NCBI RefSeq assembly: GCF_940807255.1 | Contig: NZ_CALNWY010000026.1 | Location: 1 to 61,534 of the forward strand | Direction: 5' to 3' | Length of the DNA stretch: 61,534 bases | Source of the DNA: Mixta sp. Marseille-Q2659 | GTDB taxonomy: Bacteria; Pseudomonadota; Gammaproteobacteria; Enterobacterales; Enterobacteriaceae | Shown: positions 27,652 through 35,838 of the stretch, in pieces | How the letters are laid out: every line of letters starts with the position of its first letter | Position numbering within the stretch: the stretch's first letter is position 1 | Position numbers and translations under genes: made by a program | Notes under the pieces: generated by a model | Told to the model about the DNA's origin: nothing | What the model saw: the letters and a program-made list of their open reading frames with translations, nothing else | The model's database searches: none

Positions 27652-27669
27652 GTACAGCTAACAACATAC

Positions 27670-27699
27670 TGCCGCCAGACGTCTTAAGGCCTGGCGGCA
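27670..27699. terminator. Hairpin after the YbaK-type gene
   Basis: TGCCGCCAG (27670-27678) pairs with CTGGCGGCA (27691-27699). It lies seven bases past the leftward gene's stop. A T-run follows on the plus side (TCTTTTT), so it reads best as a rightward terminator but may serve the leftward gene too. Confidence 0.55.
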
Positions 27700-27705
27700 A
27701 TCTTT

Positions 27706-28164
27706 TTACTGGCAGACGTCAACCCATTCGGCGTCGGTTAACTCCGCCATTCTCTGCGGCGAAATGCGCACCGCGCTATGGATGGCGCCCGCTGCCGGCA
27801 GCACTTCCGTAAAACGCTTTAACGAAATATCGCAGTAAACGGTCAACGGCTGCTCCAGACCAAACGGGCAAACGCCGCCGGGCGGATGGCCGGTCCAGTT
27901 CAGTACCTCATCCGTGGTTAACATACGCGCCTTGGCGCCCAGCGTCGCTTTCAGCTTCCGGTTGTCGAGGCGCAGATCGCCGCCGGTGACAATCAGGATG
28001 ACCCGATCCCTGACCTTGAGCGACAGCGTTTTAGCGATCTGTCCTGGCGCAACGCCGTGCGCTCTGGCGGCGAGATCAACGGTTGCCGTACTCTCATTTA
28101 ATTCAATGATGGGGATTTCAGGGGCACGCTCGGCAAAATATTGCCGTACAGACTCCAGGCTCAT
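27706..28164 (-). CDS. YbaK/EbsC-family aminoacyl-tRNA deacylase
   Basis: This 152-residue single-domain protein belongs to the YbaK/ProX-type editing family: AKTLSLKVRDRVILIVTGGDLRLD, RKLKATLGAKARML and HPPGGVCPFGL are conserved, the lysine of the first block being the key residue in related Cys-tRNA(Pro) deacylases. It probably clears mischarged tRNA in the cytosol. The ribosome site before the ATG is weak. Which tRNA it edits cannot be told. Confidence 0.82.
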   Translation of the reverse strand: MSLESVRQYFAERAPEIPIIELNESTATVDLAARAHGVAPGQIAKTLSLKVRDRVILIVTGGDLRLDNRKLKATLGAKARMLTTDEVLNWTGHPPGGVCPFGLEQPLTVYCDISLKRFTEVLPAAGAIHSAVRISPQRMAELTDAEWVDVCQ

Positions 28165-28259
28165 GTTGCTCTGCTCTTTACAATAAAACGGGGGGATAAA
28201 GCTGCCACAACCGACGGGATCTGTAAACGGTACGCGGCGCGAAAGCGCCGCCTGGAAGG

Positions 28260-29054
28260 TCAGACCGGCTTTAACGTACAGTCGCCGCAGCGCTCTACGG
28301 CAGGCAGGCGATAACGCTGGCAGCAGCTGCGGCGCTGCATCGCGCCATCACGGGGGATCACCGTGCGGTAAAGGGGATTATCGCTGCCGTCGAGCAGATG
28401 ACGGGAGAAAAACAGGCTTTGTTCCAGCGTCAGCAGCGTGGCTTCGTCCACCCAGCTTTTCATTTCGCCTAAAAACCAGTGCATCAGGTAGCCGGTGTTA
28501 TTCCAGATCAGTTTGGCATTAATATCGCCATGCTGTTCAATGCCCTGTACCGCCGGGATCAGATGACGCTGAATCAGGCGATCGATACGCTGTTGCGCGT
28601 TCAGATAGCGGGCATCTTCATCTTCATGAACGTCAATCCAGAATTTTGCCGGACGACCGCTTTCGTGGAACTGCAGATGGAAGTACTCCAGCGAGCAGTC
28701 CAGCGCCCGTTTTTCCATCACCAGCGCCAGCATCATCGGCGGCACGATCAGACCGAAATACCACTGCGCCCACAGTGATTGCAGCGGTTTCTCCTCACGT
28801 GGCATCTCGGCGTGATGACGATAAATCTCGTCGCCATAGCGCGCCAGCAGGCGATTGAAATGGACGCTCTGCGACCATTCGGCCTGAACAAGCGTATCGG
28901 ACGGGGCCGTTTCGCCAAGCGTCAAAAACTCAAGAAACCATGCGCGGTGTTCGCTGAACAGGCTATGCAACGCCGTGCCAAGCGCGCTATCGCTCTGCAT
29001 AAAAATGACTGGAGACGAACCGTACTCATAAGCCTGACGCGTAACAATGGCCAT
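28260..29054 (-). CDS. fhuF: Ferric siderophore reductase FhuF
   Basis: This 264-residue protein matches E. coli FhuF (262 residues). The C-terminal CCQRYRLPAVERCGDC provides the unusual Cys-Cys-x10-Cys-x2-Cys motif for the 2Fe-2S cluster. It reduces iron in hydroxamate siderophores in the cytoplasm. The ATG at 29054 follows AGGAAG and gives the family's length; longer frames upstream start in the promoter. A Fur-box candidate lies about 45 bases upstream, consistent with known iron repression of fhuF. Confidence 0.93.
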   Translation of the reverse strand: MAIVTRQAYEYGSSPVIFMQSDSALGTALHSLFSEHRAWFLEFLTLGETAPSDTLVQAEWSQSVHFNRLLARYGDEIYRHHAEMPREEKPLQSLWAQWYFGLIVPPMMLALVMEKRALDCSLEYFHLQFHESGRPAKFWIDVHEDEDARYLNAQQRIDRLIQRHLIPAVQGIEQHGDINAKLIWNNTGYLMHWFLGEMKSWVDEATLLTLEQSLFFSRHLLDGSDNPLYRTVIPRDGAMQRRSCCQRYRLPAVERCGDCTLKPV

Positions 29055-29096
29055 AGGGCTTCCTGTGTAATCGACTGCCGAAATGGTGATAAGAAA

Positions 29097-29115
29097 ACAA
29101 ATGATAATCGTTCTT
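29097..29115 (-). promoter_or_regulatory. Fur box upstream of fhuF
   Basis: The 19 bases contain ATGATAATC and match the consensus GATAATGATAATCATTATC at about 13 of 19 positions. It sits 43 bases before the fhuF start, where Fur would block the promoter when iron is plentiful. Confidence 0.75.
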
Positions 29116-29182
29116 GATTGTATCCAGGAAGGAATAAGGTAGCAAGCGGGGAGGTTAAGAGGTTTCCTGTTCGGCACGTAAA

Positions 29183-29217
29183 AGCAAATAACCTGATAAA
29201 GAATCAGGTTATTTGCT
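29183..29217 (-). terminator. Terminator downstream of the GGDEF gene
   Basis: AGCAAATAACCTGAT and ATCAGGTTATTTGCT form a perfect 15-bp stem around AAAGA. On the minus strand it is followed by TTTT, so it ends leftward transcripts from the cyclase gene (stop at 29415) before the fhuF promoter. Confidence 0.8.
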
Positions 29218-29414
29218 GAAGACAGCGTATTTATCTGTATTATAAAAAATTGACGCGAGATAAAACGTTATTAAAACGATACGGGCTTTCTTATTTTTCT
29301 GATGAGTTATTTTAAAATCCTGACCATAAAAACGTAAAACCATTTGAGCGGGTTAAATTTGAATTAAGTTTGATGATTAACGCGGCTGAATATTTTTAAT
29401 AAATGAGTACTACA

Positions 29415-30515
29415 TCAAATTAATTCTGAAGGAGCGGATAACAGATTGGCTTCGCAAAGTGCATCCCAGGAAAGAATGGTATTTCTTCCGCGATTTTTTG
29501 CCACATATAACGCCCGATCGGCATTGGCCACCGCCTGTTCAAAATCTTCTTCAATTATTGGCGCAATGCCTGCGCTAATGGTGACATGCGTCGAGACCCG
29601 ATGATTAAAGCGATGGGGAATTTCCAGATCCAGCACATGCTGACGAATGCGTTCCGCCAGCTTCATAGCGATAGAGGCGTTAACGTTAGTCATCAGCACT
29701 AAAAACTCTTCGCCGCCGTAACGGGTAACCACATCGCGCGAACGCACAGCGTCACGGATCGCTGCCGAGACGCGCGCCAGCGCCTGATCGCCCATCGCAT
29801 GGCCGTAGTTGTCGTTATAGGCTTTGAAATTATCAATATCCAGCAGCATCACAAAATGGCTGCCGGCGTGGTTTTCCAGAATGTTTTCCAGCCGGTTTTT
29901 CAGGCCGCGCCGGTTATAAAGGCCAGTAAGCGGATCGATCATACTCAGGTCGCTCCAGGTCTGCTTCTCCTCGTAGAGCTGAAACAGCAGTCGGCGGATA
30001 AAGTGGTCGCTGCGGCGCTGCATCAGGCTCTGCAGCGTAAAGCCTAACAGCGGCAGCATAATGGTGAACAGCAGCGTCAGCGGATGCTGGCCGCGATCGA
30101 GCATCATCACCGTTAGCGAAGGCGGCGTAATGTGCAGGCAGAACGCCAGAAGATGCTCGTTCAGGGAGACGGCGCTAATAAAGAACACGGCCATCAGGCT
30201 GACCAGCAGAAAGCTGCCGTCAAAATAAAACACCAGCGCATTTTTATGCAAAATCAGCCAGGACCATAAGCCGCCCATAATTAAAGCCGTAAGGGAGAGT
30301 ATCGGCAATTTCTTTTTGGGCTTGAGTATACAGACGGATAATAAGAATAAACTGATCAACACGATTAATGTCGCCGGAAGCGAGAAAGATAAATTTTCTC
30401 CTTTATTTATCGGTAACATAAAAAAAAGCGATGTTGCCATGTTTAAAAAAAGAAAAAGCATTAATGACAAACGATATTTGCTGTGCAGCAATTTTTCATA
30501 AGTTTGTAATTTCAT
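29415..30515 (-). CDS. Membrane-bound diguanylate cyclase (GGDEF)
   Basis: This 366-residue protein has about six hydrophobic segments in the first 180 residues and a C-terminal GGDEF domain starting at DLSMIDPLTGLYNRRG. The active site reads YGGEEF, and the inhibitory-site motif RSRD lies five residues before it, so both catalysis and product feedback look intact. It would make cyclic di-GMP in response to a membrane signal; no sensory domain is recognised. The ATG at 30515 is preferred over one 33 bases upstream. It lies between fhuF and yjjZ, which are adjacent in E. coli. Confidence 0.85.
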   Translation of the reverse strand: MKLQTYEKLLHSKYRLSLMLFLFLNMATSLFFMLPINKGENLSFSLPATLIVLISLFLLSVCILKPKKKLPILSLTALIMGGLWSWLILHKNALVFYFDGSFLLVSLMAVFFISAVSLNEHLLAFCLHITPPSLTVMMLDRGQHPLTLLFTIMLPLLGFTLQSLMQRRSDHFIRRLLFQLYEEKQTWSDLSMIDPLTGLYNRRGLKNRLENILENHAGSHFVMLLDIDNFKAYNDNYGHAMGDQALARVSAAIRDAVRSRDVVTRYGGEEFLVLMTNVNASIAMKLAERIRQHVLDLEIPHRFNHRVSTHVTISAGIAPIIEEDFEQAVANADRALYVAKNRGRNTILSWDALCEANLLSAPSELI

Positions 30516-30719
30516 TTTTATACACTCGGGACGGCCCTGAAATATCAAAGCGCCATTGCCAGAGTAAAAATAATTTACTATGGAAATGATGTTGAGCAGT
30601 TATTATTGGTTTCGGAATTAAGATTTATCCTGGCAATCTACCACTTTATAACTGGTCTGTCATCTTCGTGTATAAACTTTCGGCAAAGGAAGAGTGCAAA
30701 ATGATAAAACTTACCATAT

Positions 30720-30738
30720 GATACTGCGAATCATTATC
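30720..30738 (+). promoter_or_regulatory. Fur box upstream of yjjZ
   Basis: GATACTGCGAATCATTATC matches the 19-base Fur consensus at 16 positions. It lies 66 bases before the yjjZ start and about 205 bases from the divergent GGDEF gene, so it may act on either. Confidence 0.8.
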
Positions 30739-30803
30739 ATTTGCTGGTGGCGGATATGTTGATGGCAATTATGGCAGCCTGCGGGCTGTGGGGAATAAGC
30801 TAG

Positions 30804-31040
30804 GTGATGGGCGAACGGATACAGAGCGCATGGAGTGTTCTGCTGCCCGGCGCGCTGATGCCGGTCGTTGCTTCTATGGATCTGTCGTTTAGTCAGTGGC
30901 GCTGGTTGCTGCTGGCGGCGCTGCTGTTAACGCTGGTTATGCTGTTCCACCATCAGCTGCGCCGCTTTCTCTTGCTGCCTTCCTGCGTGGCGCTGGCAGG
31001 GGCGCTGGCGGCGCTCTCGGTCAAGGCGGGCGGATTTTAA
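30804..31040 (+). CDS. yjjZ: DUF1435-family membrane protein YjjZ
   Basis: This 78-residue protein aligns with E. coli YjjZ by length, N-terminus (SAWSVLLPGALMPV) and the LRRFLLLPSCVALAGAL segment; two or three hydrophobic spans suggest an inner-membrane location. Function unknown. The start is GTG at 30804 or ATG at 30807. A 15-codon frame (ATG at 30756) ends with TAG exactly before it, a possible leader peptide. A near-perfect Fur box upstream suggests induction under iron limitation. Confidence 0.82.
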   Translation: MMGERIQSAWSVLLPGALMPVVASMDLSFSQWRWLLLAALLLTLVMLFHHQLRRFLLLPSCVALAGALAALSVKAGGF

Positions 31041-31255
31041 GTGGATGGCATTACATCAGGTCATCGCAAAAAACAGGTATCCAGCAAAACAGCTATATGC
31101 GCGATCGAAACCGGCTGAGATTAGCGTGGAAAAATAAACAGAAGTGCGCAATAGCGAACAGGCGAACCGGAAAACATAAAGAGGATTCAGATAGCGTGAA
31201 TGCGGAACAGAAGAGATGTAAACCGGACAGCAGGAAAAGCAGGAGATGACAATAT

Positions 31256-31342
31256 TGGTGCGAAGAGAGGGACTTGAACCCTCACGTCCGTTAAGACACT
31301 AACACCTGAAGCTAGCGCGTCTACCAATTCCGCCACCTTCGC
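31256..31342 (-). tRNA. tRNA-Leu (anticodon CAG), copy 3 of the operon
   Basis: This 87-base gene with encoded CCA matches E. coli leuQ/P/V. The anticodon loop TTCAGGT (plus strand 31304-31310) gives CAG. The long variable arm and GGTTCAAGTCC T-arm are intact. It is last in a three-gene leftward array. Confidence 0.97.
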
Positions 31343-31368
31343 ATAACATTGTCTTCATATCACCGCAT

Positions 31369-31455
31369 TGGTGCGAAGAGAGGGACTTGAACCCTCACGT
31401 CCGTTAAGACACTAACACCTGAAGCTAGCGCGTCTACCAATTCCGCCACCTTCGC
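31369..31455 (-). tRNA. tRNA-Leu (anticodon CAG), copy 2
   Basis: It appears identical over 87 bases to the copies on either side and is separated from the next by 26 bases. It occupies the place of leuP between fhuF/yjjZ and rsmC in E. coli. Confidence 0.97.
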
Positions 31456-31489
31456 GCAGATACTGTGCGATATGAATTTTTGTGGTCTT

Positions 31490-31576
31490 TGGTGCGAAGA
31501 GAGGGACTTGAACCCTCACGTCCGTTAAGACACTAACACCTGAAGCTAGCGCGTCTACCAATTCCGCCACCTTCGC
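31490..31576 (-). tRNA. tRNA-Leu (anticodon CAG), copy 1 (promoter-proximal)
   Basis: This 87-base tRNA gene with encoded CCA is first in the array, 34 bases from copy 2. A promoter with GC-rich discriminator lies just upstream. Confidence 0.97.
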
Positions 31577-31616
31577 GTTCCAACAATGCTCTGCAGCACT
31601 GTAACCACGGAGGCGG

Positions 31617-31645
31617 ATTTTGGAGATTTTTACCGGGGACGTCAA
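31617..31645 (-). promoter_or_regulatory. Promoter of the tRNA-Leu operon
   Basis: On the minus strand TTGACG (31645-31640) is followed after 17 bases by CAAAAT (31622-31617) and then CCGCCTCCG, a GC-rich discriminator typical of stringently controlled stable-RNA promoters. It lies 41 bases before the first tRNA. Confidence 0.7.
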
Positions 31646-31708
31646 CAGATATTTCTCTGCTCTGTTGCGATCGCTGTAAAAAACAGCAACGCCCCCGGAA
31701 AAGGCCGA

Positions 31709-32758
31709 TTAATTGCTGCGGCCGGACTTCAGCGCACGCGCTTCGCGACCCCAAACGGCACGATAAACTTTGAAACGGCCGGTTTGCGCCAGCACTTCAT
31801 GCTGACCGAAGGTCTCGTCCAGTACCTGTGGGTAGGGCAGGAAGGCGTTAGCCACCAGGCGCAGCTCGCCGCCGCTGTTCAGGTGCTGGGTTGCACCGCG
31901 AATCAGCTGGCGCGCCGCGTCAAGGCTGGTCTGCATCCCTTCATGGAACGGCGGGTTAGAGATGATCATGTCAAAGCGGCCGGTTACGTCGGAATAGACG
32001 TTGCTGGCAAACACGTCGCCTTCAATCTCATTGGCGGCCAGCGTCGCTTTACTGGCGGCCAGCGCGGCGGCATCGACATCGGCCAGCCACAGACGCACTT
32101 TCGGCGAATGACGCGCCAGCAGCGTCGCCAGTACGCCCGCGCCACAGCCAATATCCAATACCTTGCCTTTGGTATGCGGCGTAAAGGTCGAAAGCAGCAG
32201 GGCGCTGCCGCCGTCCAGACCGTCACGGCTGAAAACGCCCGGCAGCGTTTTAATCGTGCAGTCATCCAGCTGATATTCATCCCAGAAACTGTCCGCATCG
32301 AACGCCGGCTGTTGCGTCAGGCGGCCATGATAAAGGCCGCAGCGACGCGCGCTGTCGATCTTATCCAGCGTCGTCCAGTCGGCCAGCATGCCTTCGGCGC
32401 TGCGCACGCCGCTGCGGTTTTCGCCGATGACGAAAATATCGCTGCCCACCGGCAGCAGCGACAGCAGATTTTGCAGCTGGAACTGCGCTTCCGGCTTGTT
32501 TTTCGGCCAGTAATAGATCAGGGTATCGCACTCTGCTATCGCGTCCGCCGTCGCGACCAGGCCAAACGTCGCGCGATCGCCCATGCTGCGGCTTAATGAT
32601 TGCCAGTGATGATAATATTGCGTATGAACGCGGCTCAGCTGGGTTTCCAGTTGGGCGGGCAGGTCATCCTGCAAATCGCCGGCAAACAGCACGCGGCGCG
32701 CTTGCCATTCATCACTGTGGCGCAGGATCACTTCACTCGCCGGGGTAAAAGCAGACAT
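31709..32758 (-). CDS. rsmC: 16S rRNA m2G1207 methyltransferase RsmC
   Basis: This 349-residue protein matches RsmC (343 in E. coli). It has a degenerate N-terminal methyltransferase-like domain and a catalytic C-terminal one with [16 protein letters not shown] (SAM binding) and NPPFHEG (catalytic motif IV). It methylates G1207 in the small subunit. Its position between the tRNA-Leu array and holD is as in E. coli. Confidence 0.95.
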   Translation of the reverse strand: MSAFTPASEVILRHSDEWQARRVLFAGDLQDDLPAQLETQLSRVHTQYYHHWQSLSRSMGDRATFGLVATADAIAECDTLIYYWPKNKPEAQFQLQNLLSLLPVGSDIFVIGENRSGVRSAEGMLADWTTLDKIDSARRCGLYHGRLTQQPAFDADSFWDEYQLDDCTIKTLPGVFSRDGLDGGSALLLSTFTPHTKGKVLDIGCGAGVLATLLARHSPKVRLWLADVDAAALAASKATLAANEIEGDVFASNVYSDVTGRFDMIISNPPFHEGMQTSLDAARQLIRGATQHLNSGGELRLVANAFLPYPQVLDETFGQHEVLAQTGRFKVYRAVWGREARALKSGRSN

Positions 32759-32865
32759 CAGATAGCTCCTCAGAAATCAGAGCGCAGAGTATAGTGGTTT
32801 GTTGGCGCATGTTCGATGGGTTTGCTAGCATAGCGGCGCATTATAAGGGCGTAACGGGAATTTCT

Positions 32866-33279
32866 ATGTCATCCAGACGTGACTGGCTACTACAGCAAAT
32901 GGGCATTACGCAGTATAAGCTGCGGCGTCCGCGCGCCTTACAGGGCGAAATTGCCATTACGCTGCCGCCGGATACGCGCCTGCTGATTGTGGCGGATATT
33001 CCTCCCTCTACTGATGATCCTTTAATTAGCGACGTGCTGCGCGCGTTGGCGATAACGCCGCAACAGGTGGTCAGCGTGACGCCGGATCAGCTGGCGATGT
33101 TACCGCCCGATCGCGCCTGCGCCAGCTGGCGGCTGGGAACCGAGGCGCCGGTCGCCCAGCAGGGCCCAAAACTTTCCACGCCGCCGCTTGAGGCGCTCTA
33201 TTTTGACGCCGGGGCGAAGCGCGCGCTCTGGCAACAGATTTGTGAATATGACCTCGATCTCTTTACTCACCCCGCATGA
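32866..33279 (+). CDS. holD: DNA polymerase III psi subunit HolD
   Basis: At 137 residues it equals E. coli HolD and starts with the chi-binding region (RRDWLLQQMGITQYKLRRP). It links the clamp loader to the chi subunit and SSB. The ATG at 32866 is set by this conserved N-terminus. It overlaps the start of rimI by 32 bases. Confidence 0.93.
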   Translation: MSSRRDWLLQQMGITQYKLRRPRALQGEIAITLPPDTRLLIVADIPPSTDDPLISDVLRALAITPQQVVSVTPDQLAMLPPDRACASWRLGTEAPVAQQGPKLSTPPLEALYFDAGAKRALWQQICEYDLDLFTHPA

Positions 33280-33688
33280 TCTTCCGCAGGCGTTGGCCAT
33301 TGAGCAACGCAGCCATGCCTTCCCCTGGTCGGAAGCGACTTTTGCCAGCAATCAGGGCGAACGCTACCTTAACTATCGGCTGGATGTGGATAACCGGATG
33401 GCCGCTTTCGCGATTACCCAATGGGTGCTGGATGAAGCCACGCTATTTAATATTGCGGTCGATCCGGCGTATCAGCGTCAGGGGCTGGGCAAAACGCTGC
33501 TGAATCACCTGATTGCCGAGCTTCAGCAACGCGATATTTTCACCCTGTGGCTGGAGGTTCGCGCCTCCAACCATGCGGCGATCGCGCTTTATGAACAGAC
33601 CGGTTTTAATGAAGTTTCGGTGCGCCGAAACTATTATCCGGCAACGCACGGCAGGGAAGACGCGCTGATTATGGCGCTCAGCCTGTAA
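33248..33688 (+). CDS. rimI: Ribosomal protein S18 N-acetyltransferase RimI
   Basis: This 146-residue GNAT protein acetylates the N-terminal alanine of ribosomal protein S18. The acetyl-CoA loop is QRQGLGKTLL, followed by LWLEVRASNHAAIALYEQTGF and the terminal RNYYP motif. The start at 33248, inside holD, gives the expected MTSISLL N-terminus. Confidence 0.95.
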   Translation: MTSISLLTPHDLPQALAIEQRSHAFPWSEATFASNQGERYLNYRLDVDNRMAAFAITQWVLDEATLFNIAVDPAYQRQGLGKTLLNHLIAELQQRDIFTLWLEVRASNHAAIALYEQTGFNEVSVRRNYYPATHGREDALIMALSL

Positions 33689-33735
33689 GGGCCGCTTCCC
33701 GGCGTTTTCCTGACGTGCCGTAACAGGAGAGAACG

Positions 33736-34416
33736 ATGCTACAAAACTGGGACTGGATCCTTTTTGATGCTGACGACACGCTGTTTCACTTTGATGCGTT
33801 TGCAGGTTTGCAACGGCTGTTTAAAGACTACAACGTGGATTTCACCACTGATGATTACCATGAATATCAGTCGGTGAATAAACCGCTGTGGGTGGAGTAT
33901 CAAAACGGGGCGATAACCGCGCTTCAGCTCCAGCATCAGCGCTTTAACGGCTGGGCGGAGAAGCTGAACGTGACGCCGGACGCGCTGAACAGCGGTTTTC
34001 TGAGCGCGATGGCGGAAGTCTGCGTTCCGCTGGAAGGCGCGGTTAACCTGATTAACGCGCTGAAAGGCAAGGTGAAAATGGGCATTATCACCAACGGCTT
34101 TACGGCGCTGCAGCAGGAGCGTTTACAGCGTACCGGCTTCCGCGATGATTTCGATCTGCTGGTGATTTCTGAGCAGGTTGGTCATGCCAAACCGCATCCG
34201 GCGATTTTTAACTATGCGCTGGAGAAAATGGGCAACCCGTCACGCGAGCGCGTGCTGATGGTCGGCGACAATCCCGACTCCGATATCCTGGGCGGCATCA
34301 ACGCGGGCTTAAAAACCTGCTGGCTCAACGCAGATGGCCGGGAAAAACCGGCGGCGATCACCCCGGACTGGCAGGTCAGTTCGCTGCATGAGCTGCAATC
34401 CATTCTGTTTGCTTAA
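33736..34416 (+). CDS. yjjG: HAD-family pyrimidine 5'-nucleotidase YjjG
   Basis: At 226 residues this is nearly the length of E. coli YjjG. HAD motif I is LFDADDTLF, motif II ITNGF, and motifs III/IV are in HAKPHPAIF and [13 protein letters not shown]. It dephosphorylates dUMP, dTMP and non-canonical pyrimidine nucleotides, protecting the nucleotide pool. AGGAGAG precedes the ATG. In E. coli prfC comes next; here the type VI cluster begins instead. Confidence 0.94.
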   Translation: MLQNWDWILFDADDTLFHFDAFAGLQRLFKDYNVDFTTDDYHEYQSVNKPLWVEYQNGAITALQLQHQRFNGWAEKLNVTPDALNSGFLSAMAEVCVPLEGAVNLINALKGKVKMGIITNGFTALQQERLQRTGFRDDFDLLVISEQVGHAKPHPAIFNYALEKMGNPSRERVLMVGDNPDSDILGGINAGLKTCWLNADGREKPAAITPDWQVSSLHELQSILFA

Positions 34417-34454
34417 GTTTTAAAACCTCTCTTTTTTAGTCTGAAATTCTACCG

Positions 34455-34479
34455 AGGCGGCTTAACAGCCGCCTTTTTT
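34455..34479 (+). terminator. Rho-independent terminator after yjjG
   Basis: GGCGGC (34456-34461) pairs with GCCGCC (34468-34473), flanked by an A-T pair and followed by TTTTTT. A textbook terminator that separates the yjjG unit from the type VI cluster. Confidence 0.9.
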
Positions 34480-35022
34480 ACTGCCGTTTTTCTTTAATGC
34501 GAAATTTAGCTCTATTGGCTGCGGCTGGAACCGGTTCTGAAACGCCGAAAAAGCCAAAATCAGTCCCAGATCAGAAAAAAATTTTGCTGCCAGATTGGTT
34601 GTTATTTAAGCAAAAACGCTTTTTTTTGCGAGCTGAGTACAGTTTCTCTGATATTTTGCAGGAATCTTCCTATAGTAAATATTAAGAATATTCAGAATTT
34701 GTCTTACCTGCATTAAATAAACTTTACTAATGTTTAACCCTTTGCTACGCGCACGTTGAATTATCGCAAAGAGTCTGTAAACTTGCGCCAAACAGGACCG
34801 CATAAACTTAAAAAACACCGTCTCCGGGGCTTGCTTTGCAGCCACGTGCGGTAGCAATGGCAAAGTCCAATCTCAGCTTAAGGCTGAATTTTAAACACTT
34901 TTCTTTAATCTGATGCAGGCCGCCGGGGTTAGCGCGCGTAATCGCACGTGGGCAACCTTTAGCAATAGCCGCCAGAACTTTTCACCAGAGAATACCAGGA
35001 ACGCAATCAGGGAGGAGCCAGA
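34480..35022. other. AT-rich leader region of the T6SS cluster, no gene seen
   Basis: Stop codons break all frames except a 62-codon frame at 34497 with no ribosome site and a Lys/Phe-rich, unlikely composition. The stretch is more AT-rich than the flanks and probably holds the cluster's promoter; a TTGCAG / ATATTA pair with 17-base spacing near 34655-34685 is one candidate. No remnant of prfC is recognisable. Confidence 0.45.
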
Positions 35023-35160
35023 ATGGTTGAGGAATATTCATTGAATCCTCATCGCCAGGATACAGCGGCTGCATTTCCGGTAACTCGTCTTTATGTAATG
35101 TTGCGCAAGTTAAACATTTGCTGCGATATAACCCGAACACATCGCCTGAATAATTTGTAA
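35023..35160 (+). CDS. Possible small protein at the head of the T6SS cluster
   Basis: A 45-codon frame starts with ATG at 35023 directly behind GGAGGAG, one of the strongest ribosome sites in the window. The product begins MVEEYSLNPHRQDTAAAF, has no signal peptide or membrane span, and contains two adjacent Cys near residue 34. No family is recognised. It precedes the first type VI gene by 140 bases. It may be a real small protein, a leader peptide or chance. Confidence 0.35.
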   Translation: MVEEYSLNPHRQDTAAAFPVTRLYVMLRKLNICCDITRTHRLNNL

Positions 35161-35301
35161 ATTAAGCTTTTAGTCCGCCGGGCTGCTTTTGCGCTTTTGC
35201 TGTGCTTTTGACTGGCACGGCCGGTGATAGCTATGCCTTTAGCCCGCGGATGACGCAACGCGTCGGCTGAACCTGTTTTATTAATTACTTGAGATAACTT
35301 C

Positions 35302-35814
35302 ATGAGGATCATGGTGAACATTCGAATCGCATTAGGTCTGCTTTTTGTATTAGTCGTTGCGGGTTGTAAGTCACCGCCGCCGGTCACTGACGACACTCTG
35401 GTGTCCAGTACCGTTGACGGCGTCACACTAACCTATCGCCATGCTATTACACCGCCGAAAACCTTCACGCCCGTTAACGAAGAATATCGCGCGCTTTATA
35501 ACGCTTCGGTGATGAGCCGTCCCGACTTTGGCGGCAAGCTGGTGCGTCAGCTGGAAAACGGCCAGCCCTATACCGTGCTGGGCAGCGTGGAAAATAACTG
35601 GTTCGCCATTGCGGAAAAAGATCAGGATCAGCTGATCGGTTATGTGCCGCTGCGCGCGGTGGTGAAAAGCGAACTCTATGACGAAACCATTAAAGCCGAT
35701 CAGCGTCGTAAGCGCGTGCGCGCCGCCCCAACGAAGAAAAAAACCTGTGTTGCGGTCGATGGCGACAGCAAAGCGTGTCAGAACAGCAACAGCGGCACCT
35801 GGATTATTGACTAA
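35302..35814 (+). CDS. T6SS-linked lipoprotein with SH3 domain
   Basis: This 170-residue lipoprotein has a signal peptide ending in the lipobox VVAGC (Cys at about residue 17) and an SH3b-like domain in the middle (ASVMSRPDFGGKLVRQL, GSVENNWFAIA, LIGYVPLRAVV). The C-terminus is Lys/Arg-rich with two further Cys. Such a protein may bind peptidoglycan beside the secretion apparatus. It starts the type VI operon, 24 bases ahead of tssJ. Starts at 35302 or 35311 are both possible. Confidence 0.75.
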   Translation: MRIMVNIRIALGLLFVLVVAGCKSPPPVTDDTLVSSTVDGVTLTYRHAITPPKTFTPVNEEYRALYNASVMSRPDFGGKLVRQLENGQPYTVLGSVENNWFAIAEKDQDQLIGYVPLRAVVKSELYDETIKADQRRKRVRAAPTKKKTCVAVDGDSKACQNSNSGTWIID

Positions 35815-35838
35815 TACGTTCTAATGGCGAAACCCATT

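Larger units (their letters stand above)
27299..27705. other. Intergenic stretch without recognisable gene
   Basis: No convincing reading frame is present. The right half carries the 36-base imperfect tandem repeats at 27509-27651 and a hairpin at 27670-27699. The left part directly upstream of the DUF2946 gene is AT-rich and probably holds its promoter. Confidence 0.6.

Noticed and set aside
30896-31249. 117-codon frame overlapping yjjZ
   Set aside because: Shifted shadow of yjjZ running into the tRNA leader; no start context and Arg/Lys-rich tail.
31256-31576. tRNA array as attachment site of an integrated element
   Set aside because: All three tRNA genes are complete and appear identical, and no integrase or direct repeat of a tRNA 3' end is seen elsewhere in the window.
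34497-34685. 62-codon frame after the yjjG terminator
   Set aside because: No ribosome site, AT-rich and Lys/Phe-biased, directly behind a terminator; likely chance.
35213-35228. TGGCACGGCCGGTGAT as a second sigma54 promoter in front of the T6SS
   Set aside because: The -24 half is good, but the -12 position reads GA instead of GC and lacks the TTGC context; too weak to call.
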